The notes beneath the pieces were generated by a model, which saw only the letters and a list, made by a program, of their open reading frames with translations, was not told the DNA's origin and ran no database searches. From DASUFE01 sp036274675 (GTDB lineage: Bacteria; Pseudomonadota; Gammaproteobacteria; HTCC5015), in the NCBI GenBank assembly GCA_036274675.1, contig DASUFE010000024.1, forward strand, positions 1-31,380: a DNA stretch of 31,380 nucleotides, written 5' to 3'. Made by a program: the position numbers and the translations under genes. Positions 25,032 through 31,380 of this stretch are shown one piece after another; position 1 is the first letter of the stretch; the number at the start of each line of letters is the position of its first letter.

Positions 25032-25060
25032 AGCTTAAATGTCCGTCGTCCGACGGTCAA
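25032..25060 (-). promoter_or_regulatory. Sigma-70-type promoter with embedded palindrome
   Basis: On the minus strand, TTGACC (25060-25055) and TAAGCT (25037-25032) are separated by exactly 17 bp, a good -35/-10 pair 26 bp before the start of the 606-residue gene. The spacer contains the perfect inverted repeat CCGTCG-TC-CGACGG (25043-25056), placed where a bound regulator would block RNA polymerase. The promoter is well supported by spacing; the operator role is inferred. Confidence 0.6.
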
Positions 25061-25205
25061 CGCTGCGGATGCGTGTTACTTTCACCCGTGTTTTTCCAGC
25101 GCTCGCTCACGGCATGGTTGCGGAGCACGATTTTCCCGGAGTTTCCACAAGAACCCATTCCCGTTTCCCCGAGTCACAATAAAAGACACTATGGAGGAAA
25201 ATATC

Positions 25206-25994
25206 ATGGAACAGATGCGTCTTTTGGACAGAATCGCGATTGTGACGGGCGCGGATTCGGGCATCGGCCAGGCGACGGCGATCGCGTTCGCCGAGGAAGG
25301 CGCCGATGTCGTCATCACTTATTTACATGATGCGGCTGGCGCCGAGTTTACGCGTCTCGAGGTCGAGGCGCGCGGCCGGCGCGGACTCGCCATACGGGTC
25401 GATCAACGCGATCCGGCGGCGGTGAGCCGCTTGTTTGCGGAAACCCGCGGGCAGTTCGGCGTGCCGACGATTCTCGTCAATAACGCCGGTATCGCGATGG
25501 AAGGCGAGCCGGTGAAGGATATGTCGATCGAGGATTGGGACAACGTGATCCGGACCAATCTCTACGGGCCCTTTTATTGTTGCCAGCAGTTTATCCGCCT
25601 GCTGGAACAGGGGCGCGACCGGCCGCACGCCACGATCATCAATATCACCAGCGTGCAGGAAGAGATCGCCTATCCCGGCTCCGCTGCCTATGACAGCGCC
25701 AAGGGTGGCTTGCGTAACCTGACACGCACGCTTGCTCTCGAGCTAGCGGAAGACGATATCAATGTGGTGAATATCGCGCCCGGCATGGTGCTGACGCCGA
25801 TGAATAAGGAAGCGCTGGAAAATCCGCAAGTGCGCGCGGAGCAGGTGCAGTACATCCCGGTCAAGCGCGCGGCGGAACCCTGGGAAATCGCGCAGGCGGC
25901 CGTCTATGTCGCGTCGCGCGCGGGCTGGTATGTGCACGGCACAAGTCTCTTTATCGATGGCGGTTTGACGCGGAATGTGGGGCAGATCCCCTGA
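25206..25994 (+). CDS. Short-chain dehydrogenase/reductase (SDR)
   Basis: The 262-residue product is a classical SDR. The cofactor motif TGADSGIG is at about residues 14-21, NNAG near 94, the catalytic Ser in NITSVQ and YDSAK (YxxxK) near 160-164, and the C-terminal FIDGG. It resembles the glucose 1-dehydrogenase-like group, which oxidises sugars or alcohols with NAD(P); the real substrate cannot be told. ATG 25206 has GGAGGAAAATATC upstream and is preferred over the ATG five codons earlier, which overlaps that site. It is divergent from the exported-protein operon (200 bp between starts) and convergent with the PilZ gene (about 20 bp between stops). Confidence 0.92.
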   Translation: MEQMRLLDRIAIVTGADSGIGQATAIAFAEEGADVVITYLHDAAGAEFTRLEVEARGRRGLAIRVDQRDPAAVSRLFAETRGQFGVPTILVNNAGIAMEGEPVKDMSIEDWDNVIRTNLYGPFYCCQQFIRLLEQGRDRPHATIINITSVQEEIAYPGSAAYDSAKGGLRNLTRTLALELAEDDINVVNIAPGMVLTPMNKEALENPQVRAEQVQYIPVKRAAEPWEIAQAAVYVASRAGWYVHGTSLFIDGGLTRNVGQIP

Positions 25995-26013
25995 AACGGG
26001 AGAGCGCTGAGGC

Positions 26014-26394
26014 TCACACCGCCCAGACCGCGGCAAAGCCCTGGGTGGGTTCCGAATCGCTCGCCGCCTCCTCCGCCCCCGGCGGCAGCCGCCCTATCGC
26101 GGCATCGAGCGCATGCGAGGTCGCGGCGGGCATGTTGAGGAAGCTCACGCCTATGCCCGACGCGGTGCGCCGGATCACTTTCGCGTACAACCGGAAAATA
26201 TTCTGAGGCCGGCCGTCGGGAAGCCGGAATTCAACTATCAACGGGGCGCTGGCCGGGAGCAATGCGGGCATCTCGATAAAGGCGCCTTTGCGGCTGATAT
26301 CGAGCAAACAGGCGCCTATGGGAGTCCGTTTCGCCGGAATCTCCACTTTAATTTTCAGCCGCAGATATTTACGGCTATAGGACCGTCTCTCCAT
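26014..26394 (-). CDS. PilZ domain protein (first copy)
   Basis: The 126-residue protein is a single PilZ domain. It has an Arg-rich start (ERRSYSRKYLRLK) and the DISRKG motif that fits [D/N]xSxxG, the two c-di-GMP-contacting elements of the family. This suggests a small c-di-GMP receptor, perhaps for attachment or motility; direct binding is inferred from motifs. ATG 26394 is chosen because GGGGG lies just before it and the PilZ domain starts there; a longer frame reaches 26424. An 18-bp sequence 56 bp upstream is identical to one before the second PilZ gene. Confidence 0.88.
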   Translation of the reverse strand: MERRSYSRKYLRLKIKVEIPAKRTPIGACLLDISRKGAFIEMPALLPASAPLIVEFRLPDGRPQNIFRLYAKVIRRTASGIGVSFLNMPAATSHALDAAIGRLPPGAEEAASDSEPTQGFAAVWAV

Positions 26395-26449
26395 TAAAGC
26401 CCCCGCCCCTGCTGGAGGCTGCAAATTATCAGGATTTACCAGGACGGCA

Positions 26450-26467
26450 AATCAATGAAATACCTGA
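26450..26467 (-). repeat. 18-bp direct repeat upstream of PilZ gene 1
   Basis: The minus-strand sequence TCAGGTATTTCATTGATT is found here and again at 27952-27969, in the same orientation relative to a PilZ start (56 and 68 bp upstream). It is a candidate shared regulatory site, or a remnant of duplication of the upstream region. Confidence 0.65.
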
Positions 26468-26522
26468 ATTTCATCTCAGGCGCCCAAAACCGGGCTCAAA
26501 AAGGGACTATCCGGCCGGATGG

Positions 26523-26777
26523 CTAATCGATTTTTCTCTGGAAATAGATATAGCCGCCGATCACGGCGGCCGCCGCAAGCAGCACGCCGGTGAGAGCCAG
26601 CGCGATCTTCACCGCCAGCATGAACAAGCCGCCCAGGACCAGGGCCAGGATGACGGCTCCCGCCACCAGATATTTTTTGACGGGGCTCCACGGCCGCGCC
26701 GGGTAGCCGGAACGGTAACCTTGGTTCGAAGGATAAGCGCCGTGGGATGATGAGGTTTGATGACGTATCTGATTCAT
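26523..26777 (-). CDS. Small two-helix membrane protein
   Basis: The 84-residue product has a polar, Ser/Tyr-rich N-terminus (SSSHGAYPSNQGYRSGYPARP) followed by two closely spaced hydrophobic helices (about residues 37-57 and 60-80) and a short basic tail. It is not a family I can name. The ATG lies 11 bp after the stop of the PEBP gene, so the two are probably translated from one transcript; an overlapping TTG start (26792) is an alternative. Confidence 0.65.
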   Translation of the reverse strand: MNQIRHQTSSSHGAYPSNQGYRSGYPARPWSPVKKYLVAGAVILALVLGGLFMLAVKIALALTGVLLAAAAVIGGYIYFQRKID

Positions 26778-26788
26778 GACGTTCTCTC

Positions 26789-27406
26789 TCAATGCGATGT
26801 TTTGGCGGAATAGAGGCCGGTGATTTCGGCCTTCGCGTTGATATCGGAGTGATACCGGGATTCAAAGCGCTCGCGGGTATAGGTGCGGGTGTCGTCCGCG
26901 AATTTGCTGTGCGCCAGATCTTCGAATTCCTTATCCGCAAACGAAGGTTTCATGGCATACACGGCGATGTAATAACGATGCGTGCCGGAGGGAGGCTTGG
27001 GTCCGCGGTATGGGGTGCTGGTCATATCGTCACGCAACGCCTGCTGCCTGCCGGCCCAGCCACCCGCGCTCGCGCCTTCTTCAAGCGAGGACCGGCTCGC
27101 CGGCAAAGCCACAACCCAGTGCACGAAGGTGTGACCTACGGCCTGCTTCGCATCGGGATCGTCCATGATGATCACGAAGCTCTGCGTGCCTGGAGGCGCG
27201 TTCGACCATGTCAGCTGGGGCGATATGCCGGCTGCTTCGGCGAAGCGATCCGGAATCGTCCCACCGTCCGGAAAGGATTCGGAACTCAGTCTGAACTGCT
27301 GCTGTTCCATGCGCGGCGCGCGTTCTGTCTTGCGATCGGCTTCGCCCCAGGCCCGCTCGAAACTGATCGGCGATCTTCGTATGGTTTCCATTTGTATACG
27401 CAACAT
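26789..27406 (-). CDS. YbhB/YbcL-type PEBP family protein
   Basis: The 205-residue product matches the bacterial phosphatidylethanolamine-binding-protein family. The core has SPQLTW, DDPDA, GHTFVHWVV and GPKPPSGTHRYY, which form the conserved ligand-binding pocket. Members are usually cytoplasmic proteins of about 160-185 residues whose bacterial role is poorly known (kinase or protease inhibition has been proposed for relatives). Here about 32 residues precede the core. I keep ATG 27406 because GAGGTGAGGC precedes it; the ATG at 27310, at the domain start, lacks a ribosome-binding site. It is followed by the small membrane protein, and flanked by two PilZ genes. Confidence 0.9.
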   Translation of the reverse strand: MLRIQMETIRRSPISFERAWGEADRKTERAPRMEQQQFRLSSESFPDGGTIPDRFAEAAGISPQLTWSNAPPGTQSFVIIMDDPDAKQAVGHTFVHWVVALPASRSSLEEGASAGGWAGRQQALRDDMTSTPYRGPKPPSGTHRYYIAVYAMKPSFADKEFEDLAHSKFADDTRTYTRERFESRYHSDINAKAEITGLYSAKTSH

Positions 27407-27542
27407 GCCTCACCTCGCGCCGAATAATTCAAAGCTCTAAATTTCGAACACGTGCCGCGGCGCAAAGTTCTGCCGCCGGCCATGCCGGAAGGGTTTGGGT
27501 TTCAAGTGAGTAATAAGTCCGGCGATTACCGGAGGAGATATA

Positions 27543-27884
27543 TCAGAGTTGCGCTTCCTGCTGCGCTTCGTACCCGGACAAGGCATCGCTCAAGGTCCGC
27601 GTCATATCTTCCGGCATCGGCAGGAATGCAACGCCTATTCCGTTGTCGTCGCGGTGTATGACCCGGGCATACAATCGCAGGCCGTTGCGCAAACGAGTGC
27701 CCGCAAGTTGGAAGGCCATGATCAGGGGAGCGCTGGTCGAGAGCGCGGCCCGCGTTTCGATATAGGCCCCGCCCTCGCTTATGTTGCATAAGGTCGCCGC
27801 GACCGGCTGGCCATTGGTGGGGGTCTCCAGCATAACGCCTAACTGCAGCTTTCTGCGCGGCGTCAAACGACGTTCCACACTCAT
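27543..27884 (-). CDS. PilZ domain protein (second copy)
   Basis: The 113-residue protein is a second single-domain PilZ: ERRLTPRRKLQLG at the N-terminus, NISEGGAYIE (fits [D/N]xSxxG) in the middle and GIGVAFLPMP near the end. It is clearly a paralogue of the PilZ protein at 26014-26394 (shared SAPLI, LYAKVI/LYARVI, SGIGVSF/NGIGVAF). c-di-GMP binding is inferred from the motifs. The start has GAGGCAAAAGG directly upstream. Upstream there is a 608-bp intergenic region containing the shared 18-bp repeat. Confidence 0.88.
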   Translation of the reverse strand: MSVERRLTPRRKLQLGVMLETPTNGQPVAATLCNISEGGAYIETRAALSTSAPLIMAFQLAGTRLRNGLRLYARVIHRDDNGIGVAFLPMPEDMTRTLSDALSGYEAQQEAQL

Positions 27885-27951
27885 CCTTTTGCCTCTTCTT
27901 CTACTTTATATAAGGATAGTAACCACGATAGGTCAGGCCACCCTGAGCCGC

Positions 27952-27969
27952 AATCAATGAAATACCTGA
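27952..27969 (-). repeat. 18-bp direct repeat upstream of PilZ gene 2
   Basis: Identical to 26450-26467, 68 bp upstream of the second PilZ start. The flanks differ, so the identity is limited to this short block. Confidence 0.65.
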
Positions 27970-28363
27970 TGCATTGTAAGACGTATGAGGACAACCCCAG
28001 GGTTCCACAAAATGGAAGCTTGTGCCGTATTTTTGTGTTGAGACTTCGACACTTGAGGCTTTTTGCCATGGTAACTTCAACAACGGCGCTTCAATTTATT
28101 CTTGCAATCTCCTGAATACCGACTATTTCACGCTAATGTGCATCCCACCGCCGCGGCGCAACTGCGCCCGGACGGTTTTCGACTTTATGCCTCCCCGATG
28201 CCGGGCAATATTTACATCCAAGGTCGTACGCTTGTCCGATAAATCTTACAAACGTTGATGCTTTAACTGACAACGACTCAGACTAATGCCGAGGAATAAT
28301 CCTTAGGGTAAAATTTTTTCGCTCCAGAAATTCACATCTTGCAATTTGCGGCTATGCTTTGGA

Positions 28364-28460
28364 GCACGGAGAGGTTTCAGGAGGGGAAGACGCGAGGCCT
28401 GTTGGCTCCGTAACTCGAAAGCCAGCGGGCCGCCCCCGGCCGCTGGCTTTCCTTATTTAT
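28364..28460 (+). ncRNA. Candidate small RNA with its own promoter and terminator
   Basis: A promoter-like pair TTCACA (28331-28336) and TATGCT (28353-28358) with 16-bp spacing predicts a start near 28364. The transcript can form a stem ACGGAG (28366-28371)/CTCCGT (28406-28411) enclosing CAGG (28378-28381)/CCTG (28398-28401), and then the strong terminator at 28418-28450. It contains A-GGA/GAGGGG-rich single-stranded stretches. I do not recognise it as a known RNA family. No plus-strand gene follows, so it is more likely a trans-acting RNA than a riboswitch. Confidence 0.5.
28418..28460 (+). terminator. Strong rho-independent terminator
   Basis: AAAGCCAGCGG (28418-28428) pairs perfectly over 11 bp with CCGCTGGCTTT (28440-28450), followed by CCTTATTTAT. 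The T-rich tail is on the plus strand only. The hairpin also lies about 45 bp beyond the stop of the minus-strand barrel gene, so it could also help end that transcript. Confidence 0.75.
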
Positions 28461-28492
28461 AGAGAACACAAGACGCGCGCCAAACGGGCTTT

Positions 28493-29347
28493 CTAGAACC
28501 AGGTTTTTAAATAAAGCCGCCAGCCCCGATATTCGGAATCGAATTCGCCCTCGGTGCCATTGTCTTCCGTTTCCACGAAATCGGCGGAGTTGATCACGCC
28601 CAGGCCGAAGCCTGCGTGCTCCCAGGTATTGTGTTCGACGCCGATGGTCGATTCGCGCAAGCGTCCGCTGAATTCGCCGAGTTCGGTGCTGACCACGTCA
28701 TAGTCCCAATACAAGGCCCAACGGCCCGGCATGTAACGCAGCCCGAATGACGCGGCCGGCAAGGGTCCGTCCCCTTCCTCCTCGAAGCGCCGGACCTCGG
28801 TGTCCAACCCGGAAAACGTGCGCGCGGTGACTTGCACGCGGTCGCGGTAGAAATTCGCGCCGATTCCCAGATTGGCCTCCCATGACTCCGTATTGATGAA
28901 GGACCACGCATAACCGAGCTTGAACACTCCGTACTCGATCAGACTCTCCACCCTGGCGCCGAAGCGCACTTCCACCACGCCGCCGATGTCGACGGTTTCC
29001 AGTATCTCGGCCCGGCCGCTGCGTTGCGTGCTGTACCACGTCCACTCGATCCGGTGCGCGCGGCTGAACCGGTAGTAACCGTCGAGGCGGAATACCCTGC
29101 CGGTGTCCTCTTCCACATTCAAATCATCTTCGAGGTCGATGTTAGCCCCGATCCCAAGCTCGGTATCTTCCAGATTGATTTGCGTGCGGTGGTCGGTCTG
29201 TTCGTAAACGCCCAGGCCGAGCGAAAACCGGTCCGGTATCGCGTAGCCGTCATACTCCGGCTGCGCCAGAGCCATACTCGGCAGCGTGCACAAGCCGCAA
29301 AGAGCGATCCGTGCTCCCGCCATTGTCCGCTTCACACCGAAATCCAT
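28493..29347 (-). CDS. Outer-membrane beta-barrel protein (unrelated to the three-paralogue family)
   Basis: The 284-residue product has a signal peptide (cleavage near ALA/QP, about residue 28), an alternating polar/hydrophobic pattern typical of an 8- to 12-strand barrel, acidic loops (EDDLNVEEDTG) and a C-terminal Phe (YLKTWF) as used in outer-membrane targeting. I do not recognise a specific family; OmpW/OmpA-like barrels are the nearest in form. ATG 29347 lacks a good ribosome-binding site; ATG 29323 and GTG 29335 are alternatives. It is 89 bp from the DUF2938 gene, and a GGGAAC/GTTCCC hairpin (29401-29416) lies between them. Confidence 0.78.
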   Translation of the reverse strand: MDFGVKRTMAGARIALCGLCTLPSMALAQPEYDGYAIPDRFSLGLGVYEQTDHRTQINLEDTELGIGANIDLEDDLNVEEDTGRVFRLDGYYRFSRAHRIEWTWYSTQRSGRAEILETVDIGGVVEVRFGARVESLIEYGVFKLGYAWSFINTESWEANLGIGANFYRDRVQVTARTFSGLDTEVRRFEEEGDGPLPAASFGLRYMPGRWALYWDYDVVSTELGEFSGRLRESTIGVEHNTWEHAGFGLGVINSADFVETEDNGTEGEFDSEYRGWRLYLKTWF

Positions 29348-29436
29348 TTACCGAACACGCAGCCGTTCGCTCCTCGTCTTTCTATGATTGACGTTAAAGC
29401 GGGAACCGCCGTTCCCCGGATGGTGTTTTCCGAGGG

Positions 29437-29934
29437 TCAGGTCCGGAACAGAAAACCGATCAGCAAGGCCGATAGATACAGGCCGAGGCCGAAAGCGGCG
29501 TGGTTCATGAGACTGCGCAAGCGCGCCTGCATGAAATTGGGCGCCCTGGCCGCGGCGGGGCCCAGGCCGAAGGCGGGCTGCATGATGAAGAAAGGAATGA
29601 CGACTGTCACAATGCCGAAACCCAAGGCCGGCCACAAGCTTGGCGCACGCAGCCACTCGGGCGTGGCCAGCGCCACGAACGCCGATGCAAACAACACGCC
29701 GATGATGCAATGCGCAATCCAGCCGGTTGCGCACTCGGCCGGTTTCTGCGCCGCGGCATTTATATTTTTATGCCTGAAAACACCGCCGGGCATATGAAGC
29801 AGCCAGCGTCCGACCAGGCAATAGTTCGGCGTGGGAGTATTGAACGCGCGCTTGAGAAACAGGCCCCACAGGTCCATCGTGGCAGAGGCGCCGATGCCCA
29901 GCAGAATAACCGCTATTAAAAATTCCGTTTTCAT
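29437..29934 (-). CDS. DUF2938 family membrane protein
   Basis: The 165-residue product matches DUF2938. It begins with GIGASATMDLWGLFLKRAF, then NYCLVGRW and HMPGGVFRH, and has about four hydrophobic helices (about residues 5-22, 70-90, 100-120 and 140-162). It is presumably an inner-membrane protein; no function is established. It starts 24 bp after the stop of the barrel gene and may be co-transcribed with it. No strong ribosome-binding site precedes the ATG (only AAGAAATT). Confidence 0.88.
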   Translation of the reverse strand: MKTEFLIAVILLGIGASATMDLWGLFLKRAFNTPTPNYCLVGRWLLHMPGGVFRHKNINAAAQKPAECATGWIAHCIIGVLFASAFVALATPEWLRAPSLWPALGFGIVTVVIPFFIMQPAFGLGPAAARAPNFMQARLRSLMNHAAFGLGLYLSALLIGFLFRT

Positions 29935-29958
29935 AATTTCTTTACAGACCTTACGGCC

Positions 29959-30630
29959 CTACTCGAAAACATACCCCGCCGACAGAATAAACCGGTTGGC
30001 AAAATCGTTGCTGATGAACGTCAGGCCCATGGAAATTTTCTCGTTAAAATAATAATTCCCTTCTACCACCGCCTCGTTTATGTTGTCTTCTATGCGTTCA
30101 TCGAAGGTAATACTGCTCTCGGCTTCCAGGAAATGAAATCCGCGCCATGACAACGCGCCCTCGAATCCCTCGGAGAATCTTGACTTGACCCCGATCGTAA
30201 GGCGATAACCGTTTTCTTCTTCGTTTTTTATAGGGGTGAAATACATATCGTTGGGGAAAAGGTAATACGACCAGGAGCCGGCTTCAATCGAAGCGTTAAG
30301 ATCGGTGCTCTCACCCAGCGACATATGATACAAGGCGCCGAGCAAGCTCAATTCCTGTTCGACATCGAACAGGACAAGTGTGTTAGGGTATTCGAACCGG
30401 AATGCCGGCTTGTCCCCTTCGCACTCCTCATGGTGCGCAAGCACCGCCCAATGGTCGCCGAGCGCCCTGGAAAAATCGAAAGCACCCCCCGAACAGTCGA
30501 TATCGGCGAACGAAACAGCGTGCAGGGTTTCTTCCATATAACCTGCCCTGAAATAAGAATATTCAGGCGCATCGGCCCTCGCAGCGCCGGCAAGCAGGTT
30601 AAGGATTAAACCAAACAATATGCGTTTCAT
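29959..30630 (-). CDS. Outer-membrane beta-barrel protein, three-paralogue family (copy B)
   Basis: The 223-residue product has a signal peptide (MKRILFGLILNLLAGAARA, cleavage near residue 19-21). The mature part begins PEYSYFRAGYMEETL and continues LDFS-like FDFSRALGDHW, ENGYRLTIGVKSRF and EGNYYFNE, matching the proteins at 22013-22675 and 30769-31380. The barrel ends AGYVFE; the last residue is Glu, not an aromatic. Function is unknown. ATG 30630 was chosen because the signal peptide starts there, although the frame is open to 30717. Copy C lies 50 bp beyond, in tandem and in the same direction. Confidence 0.82.
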   Translation of the reverse strand: MKRILFGLILNLLAGAARADAPEYSYFRAGYMEETLHAVSFADIDCSGGAFDFSRALGDHWAVLAHHEECEGDKPAFRFEYPNTLVLFDVEQELSLLGALYHMSLGESTDLNASIEAGSWSYYLFPNDMYFTPIKNEEENGYRLTIGVKSRFSEGFEGALSWRGFHFLEAESSITFDERIEDNINEAVVEGNYYFNEKISMGLTFISNDFANRFILSAGYVFE

Positions 30631-30768
30631 ATACGCTCGAATTTTTGCGGCCCAAGAAGGCTTATCATCATTTCTTTTAGCGGCGGTGATGACGTTGACC
30701 TGCTGTACGATGTTCAAATAGATATCCGTCCGGCAGAAACCGGCCGCTCCTCGCCGCGATATCTACGT

Positions 30769-31380
30769 TTAAAACGAAATTCCCACGCCGGCAACATACC
30801 GTTCCGAATAGTCGTTTCTGGTAAAGGACAAACCCATTGTATATTCCGAGCTGAGATGATAATTCGCCTCGAGGAGCATATCGGTGATTTTGTTCTCCCT
30901 GTCCATCACCGAGTCCTCGTACTTGAACTGTTGCTGCAGCAGCCTGGTCTCCAGCCGGCCGAAAAAAACGGCTTTGAGCCCTGCTGAAACCCGCTTTCCA
31001 TCCTCCTTGCCGTCCCGGTACAAAGGGCCGGAGGAATCCATAAACCAGAATTTCCGCTCACCCTTTTCATAGGAAAGCAGCAGCTCCGTGCCGGCGGAGA
31101 CCGGGGAGTGGAACAGCAGGCCGACCATGGAAGACTTCTGGGGAATATCCCGCTGCTCAGTGGTTTGCCCGGTATCCGGATTGACTCGGGTTATAGGCTC
31201 TTCCGAATCGGCCTTATAACGGTTCGCGGTCAACGCCCAGCTATCGCCCAGGGCAATGGAAAGATCCAGGGTCCTGCCGGTGAAAACCACGTCTCCCCGC
31301 GGCCCGTCCTGCAGTGTTTCTTTAGTGCGGCCCGCCCGCAGATAATTGTATTCGTCTCCCTGCGCGATACTGGCGATCGT
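30769..31380 (-). CDS. Outer-membrane beta-barrel protein, three-paralogue family (copy C, 5' end beyond window)
   Basis: The frame stays open past the GTG at 31290 to the window edge. The extra codons read ...IASIAQGDEYNYLRAGRTKETLQDGP, i.e. the tail of a signal peptide followed by the family start. The gene therefore continues off the right end and only the signal peptide start is lost. The rest carries LDLSIALGDSW, KRVSAGLKAVFF and EANYHL and ends VGISF with an aromatic C-terminus. It is the first member seen of the tandem barrel pair. Confidence 0.8.
   Translation of the reverse strand, partial: TIASIAQGDEYNYLRAGRTKETLQDGPRGDVVFTGRTLDLSIALGDSWALTANRYKADSEEPITRVNPDTGQTTEQRDIPQKSSMVGLLFHSPVSAGTELLLSYEKGERKFWFMDSSGPLYRDGKEDGKRVSAGLKAVFFGRLETRLLQQQFKYEDSVMDRENKITDMLLEANYHLSSEYTMGLSFTRNDYSERYVAGVGISF

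Larger units (their letters stand above)
27885..28492. other. Intergenic region with shared PilZ element and small-RNA candidate
   Basis: No convincing protein gene lies in these 608 bp; the short ORFs (27881-28069 minus, 28022-28258 plus) show no family features. The region is locally A+T-richer. It contains the 18-bp repeat near its left end and, at 28331-28460, a plus-strand transcription unit with a promoter, a foldable body and a strong terminator. About 300 bp in the middle (28030-28330) show nothing I can name. Confidence 0.55.

Noticed and set aside
27881..28069. 62-codon minus-strand ORF overlapping the PilZ start by ATGA
   Set aside because: It covers the shared 18-bp element and probable promoter, has no family features and ordinary intergenic composition; the overlap alone is weak evidence.
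28022..28258. 78-codon plus-strand ORF
   Set aside because: No ribosome-binding site, no domain, Cys/Arg-rich random-looking product.
28331..28460. Possible c-di-GMP riboswitch because of the nearby PilZ genes
   Set aside because: The sequence lacks the conserved elements I know for the GEMM classes, and no plus-strand gene lies downstream.

Overview
The window comes from a G+C-rich Gram-negative bacterium. Lipoproteins, signal peptides, several outer-membrane beta-barrels and PilZ, pirin and DUF2938 genes fit a proteobacterium. The long poly-serine linkers resemble those of Cellvibrio/Saccharophagus-type gammaproteobacteria, but this placement is a weak inference.

Layout. (1) 1-1167 is the 3' part of umuC, the catalytic subunit of DNA polymerase V, cut by the window edge. 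(2) 1258-3209 is a visibly A+T-richer two-gene cassette: a DUF5131/Gp37-Gp68 'three-Cys' protein and its partner TcmP, which carries methyltransferase-like motifs. It looks like a horizontally acquired insert between umuC and a ydcF-like gene (3218-4033). (3) 4036-20369 is the main feature: six co-directional minus-strand genes, probably one operon. Four encode exported proteins that each end in exactly seven FG-GAP-like repeats (a predicted seven-bladed propeller). Three of these carry, ahead of the propeller, three copies of a roughly 140-residue domain with an invariant GCDGC/GCDSC motif, joined by poly-Ser linkers. A fifth gene is a lipoprotein with two copies of the same domain. The last gene is a poly-Ser lipoprotein with an alpha/beta-hydrolase (esterase) domain. 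I infer a surface-exposed binding and esterase apparatus built by duplication and domain shuffling. (4) 20975-21898 is a pirin. (5) 22013-25006 is a three-gene operon: a large exported protein with an Asp-box, a small lipoprotein and a beta-barrel that lacks a signal peptide. A good promoter with an embedded palindrome precedes it. (6) 25206-25994 is a short-chain dehydrogenase. (7) 26014-27884 holds two PilZ genes flanking a PEBP-family gene and a small membrane protein. An identical 18-bp sequence lies upstream of both PilZ genes. (8) 27885-28492 is intergenic and carries a candidate plus-strand small RNA with promoter, fold and terminator. (9) 28493-31380 (minus) holds a beta-barrel protein, a DUF2938 membrane protein and two further paralogues of the barrel in region 5; the last runs off the window.

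The best candidates for undescribed biology are the FG-GAP/GCDGC-domain operon, the TcmP cassette, the small-RNA candidate and the shared PilZ upstream element. No tRNA, rRNA, CRISPR array, transposase or integrase was seen.
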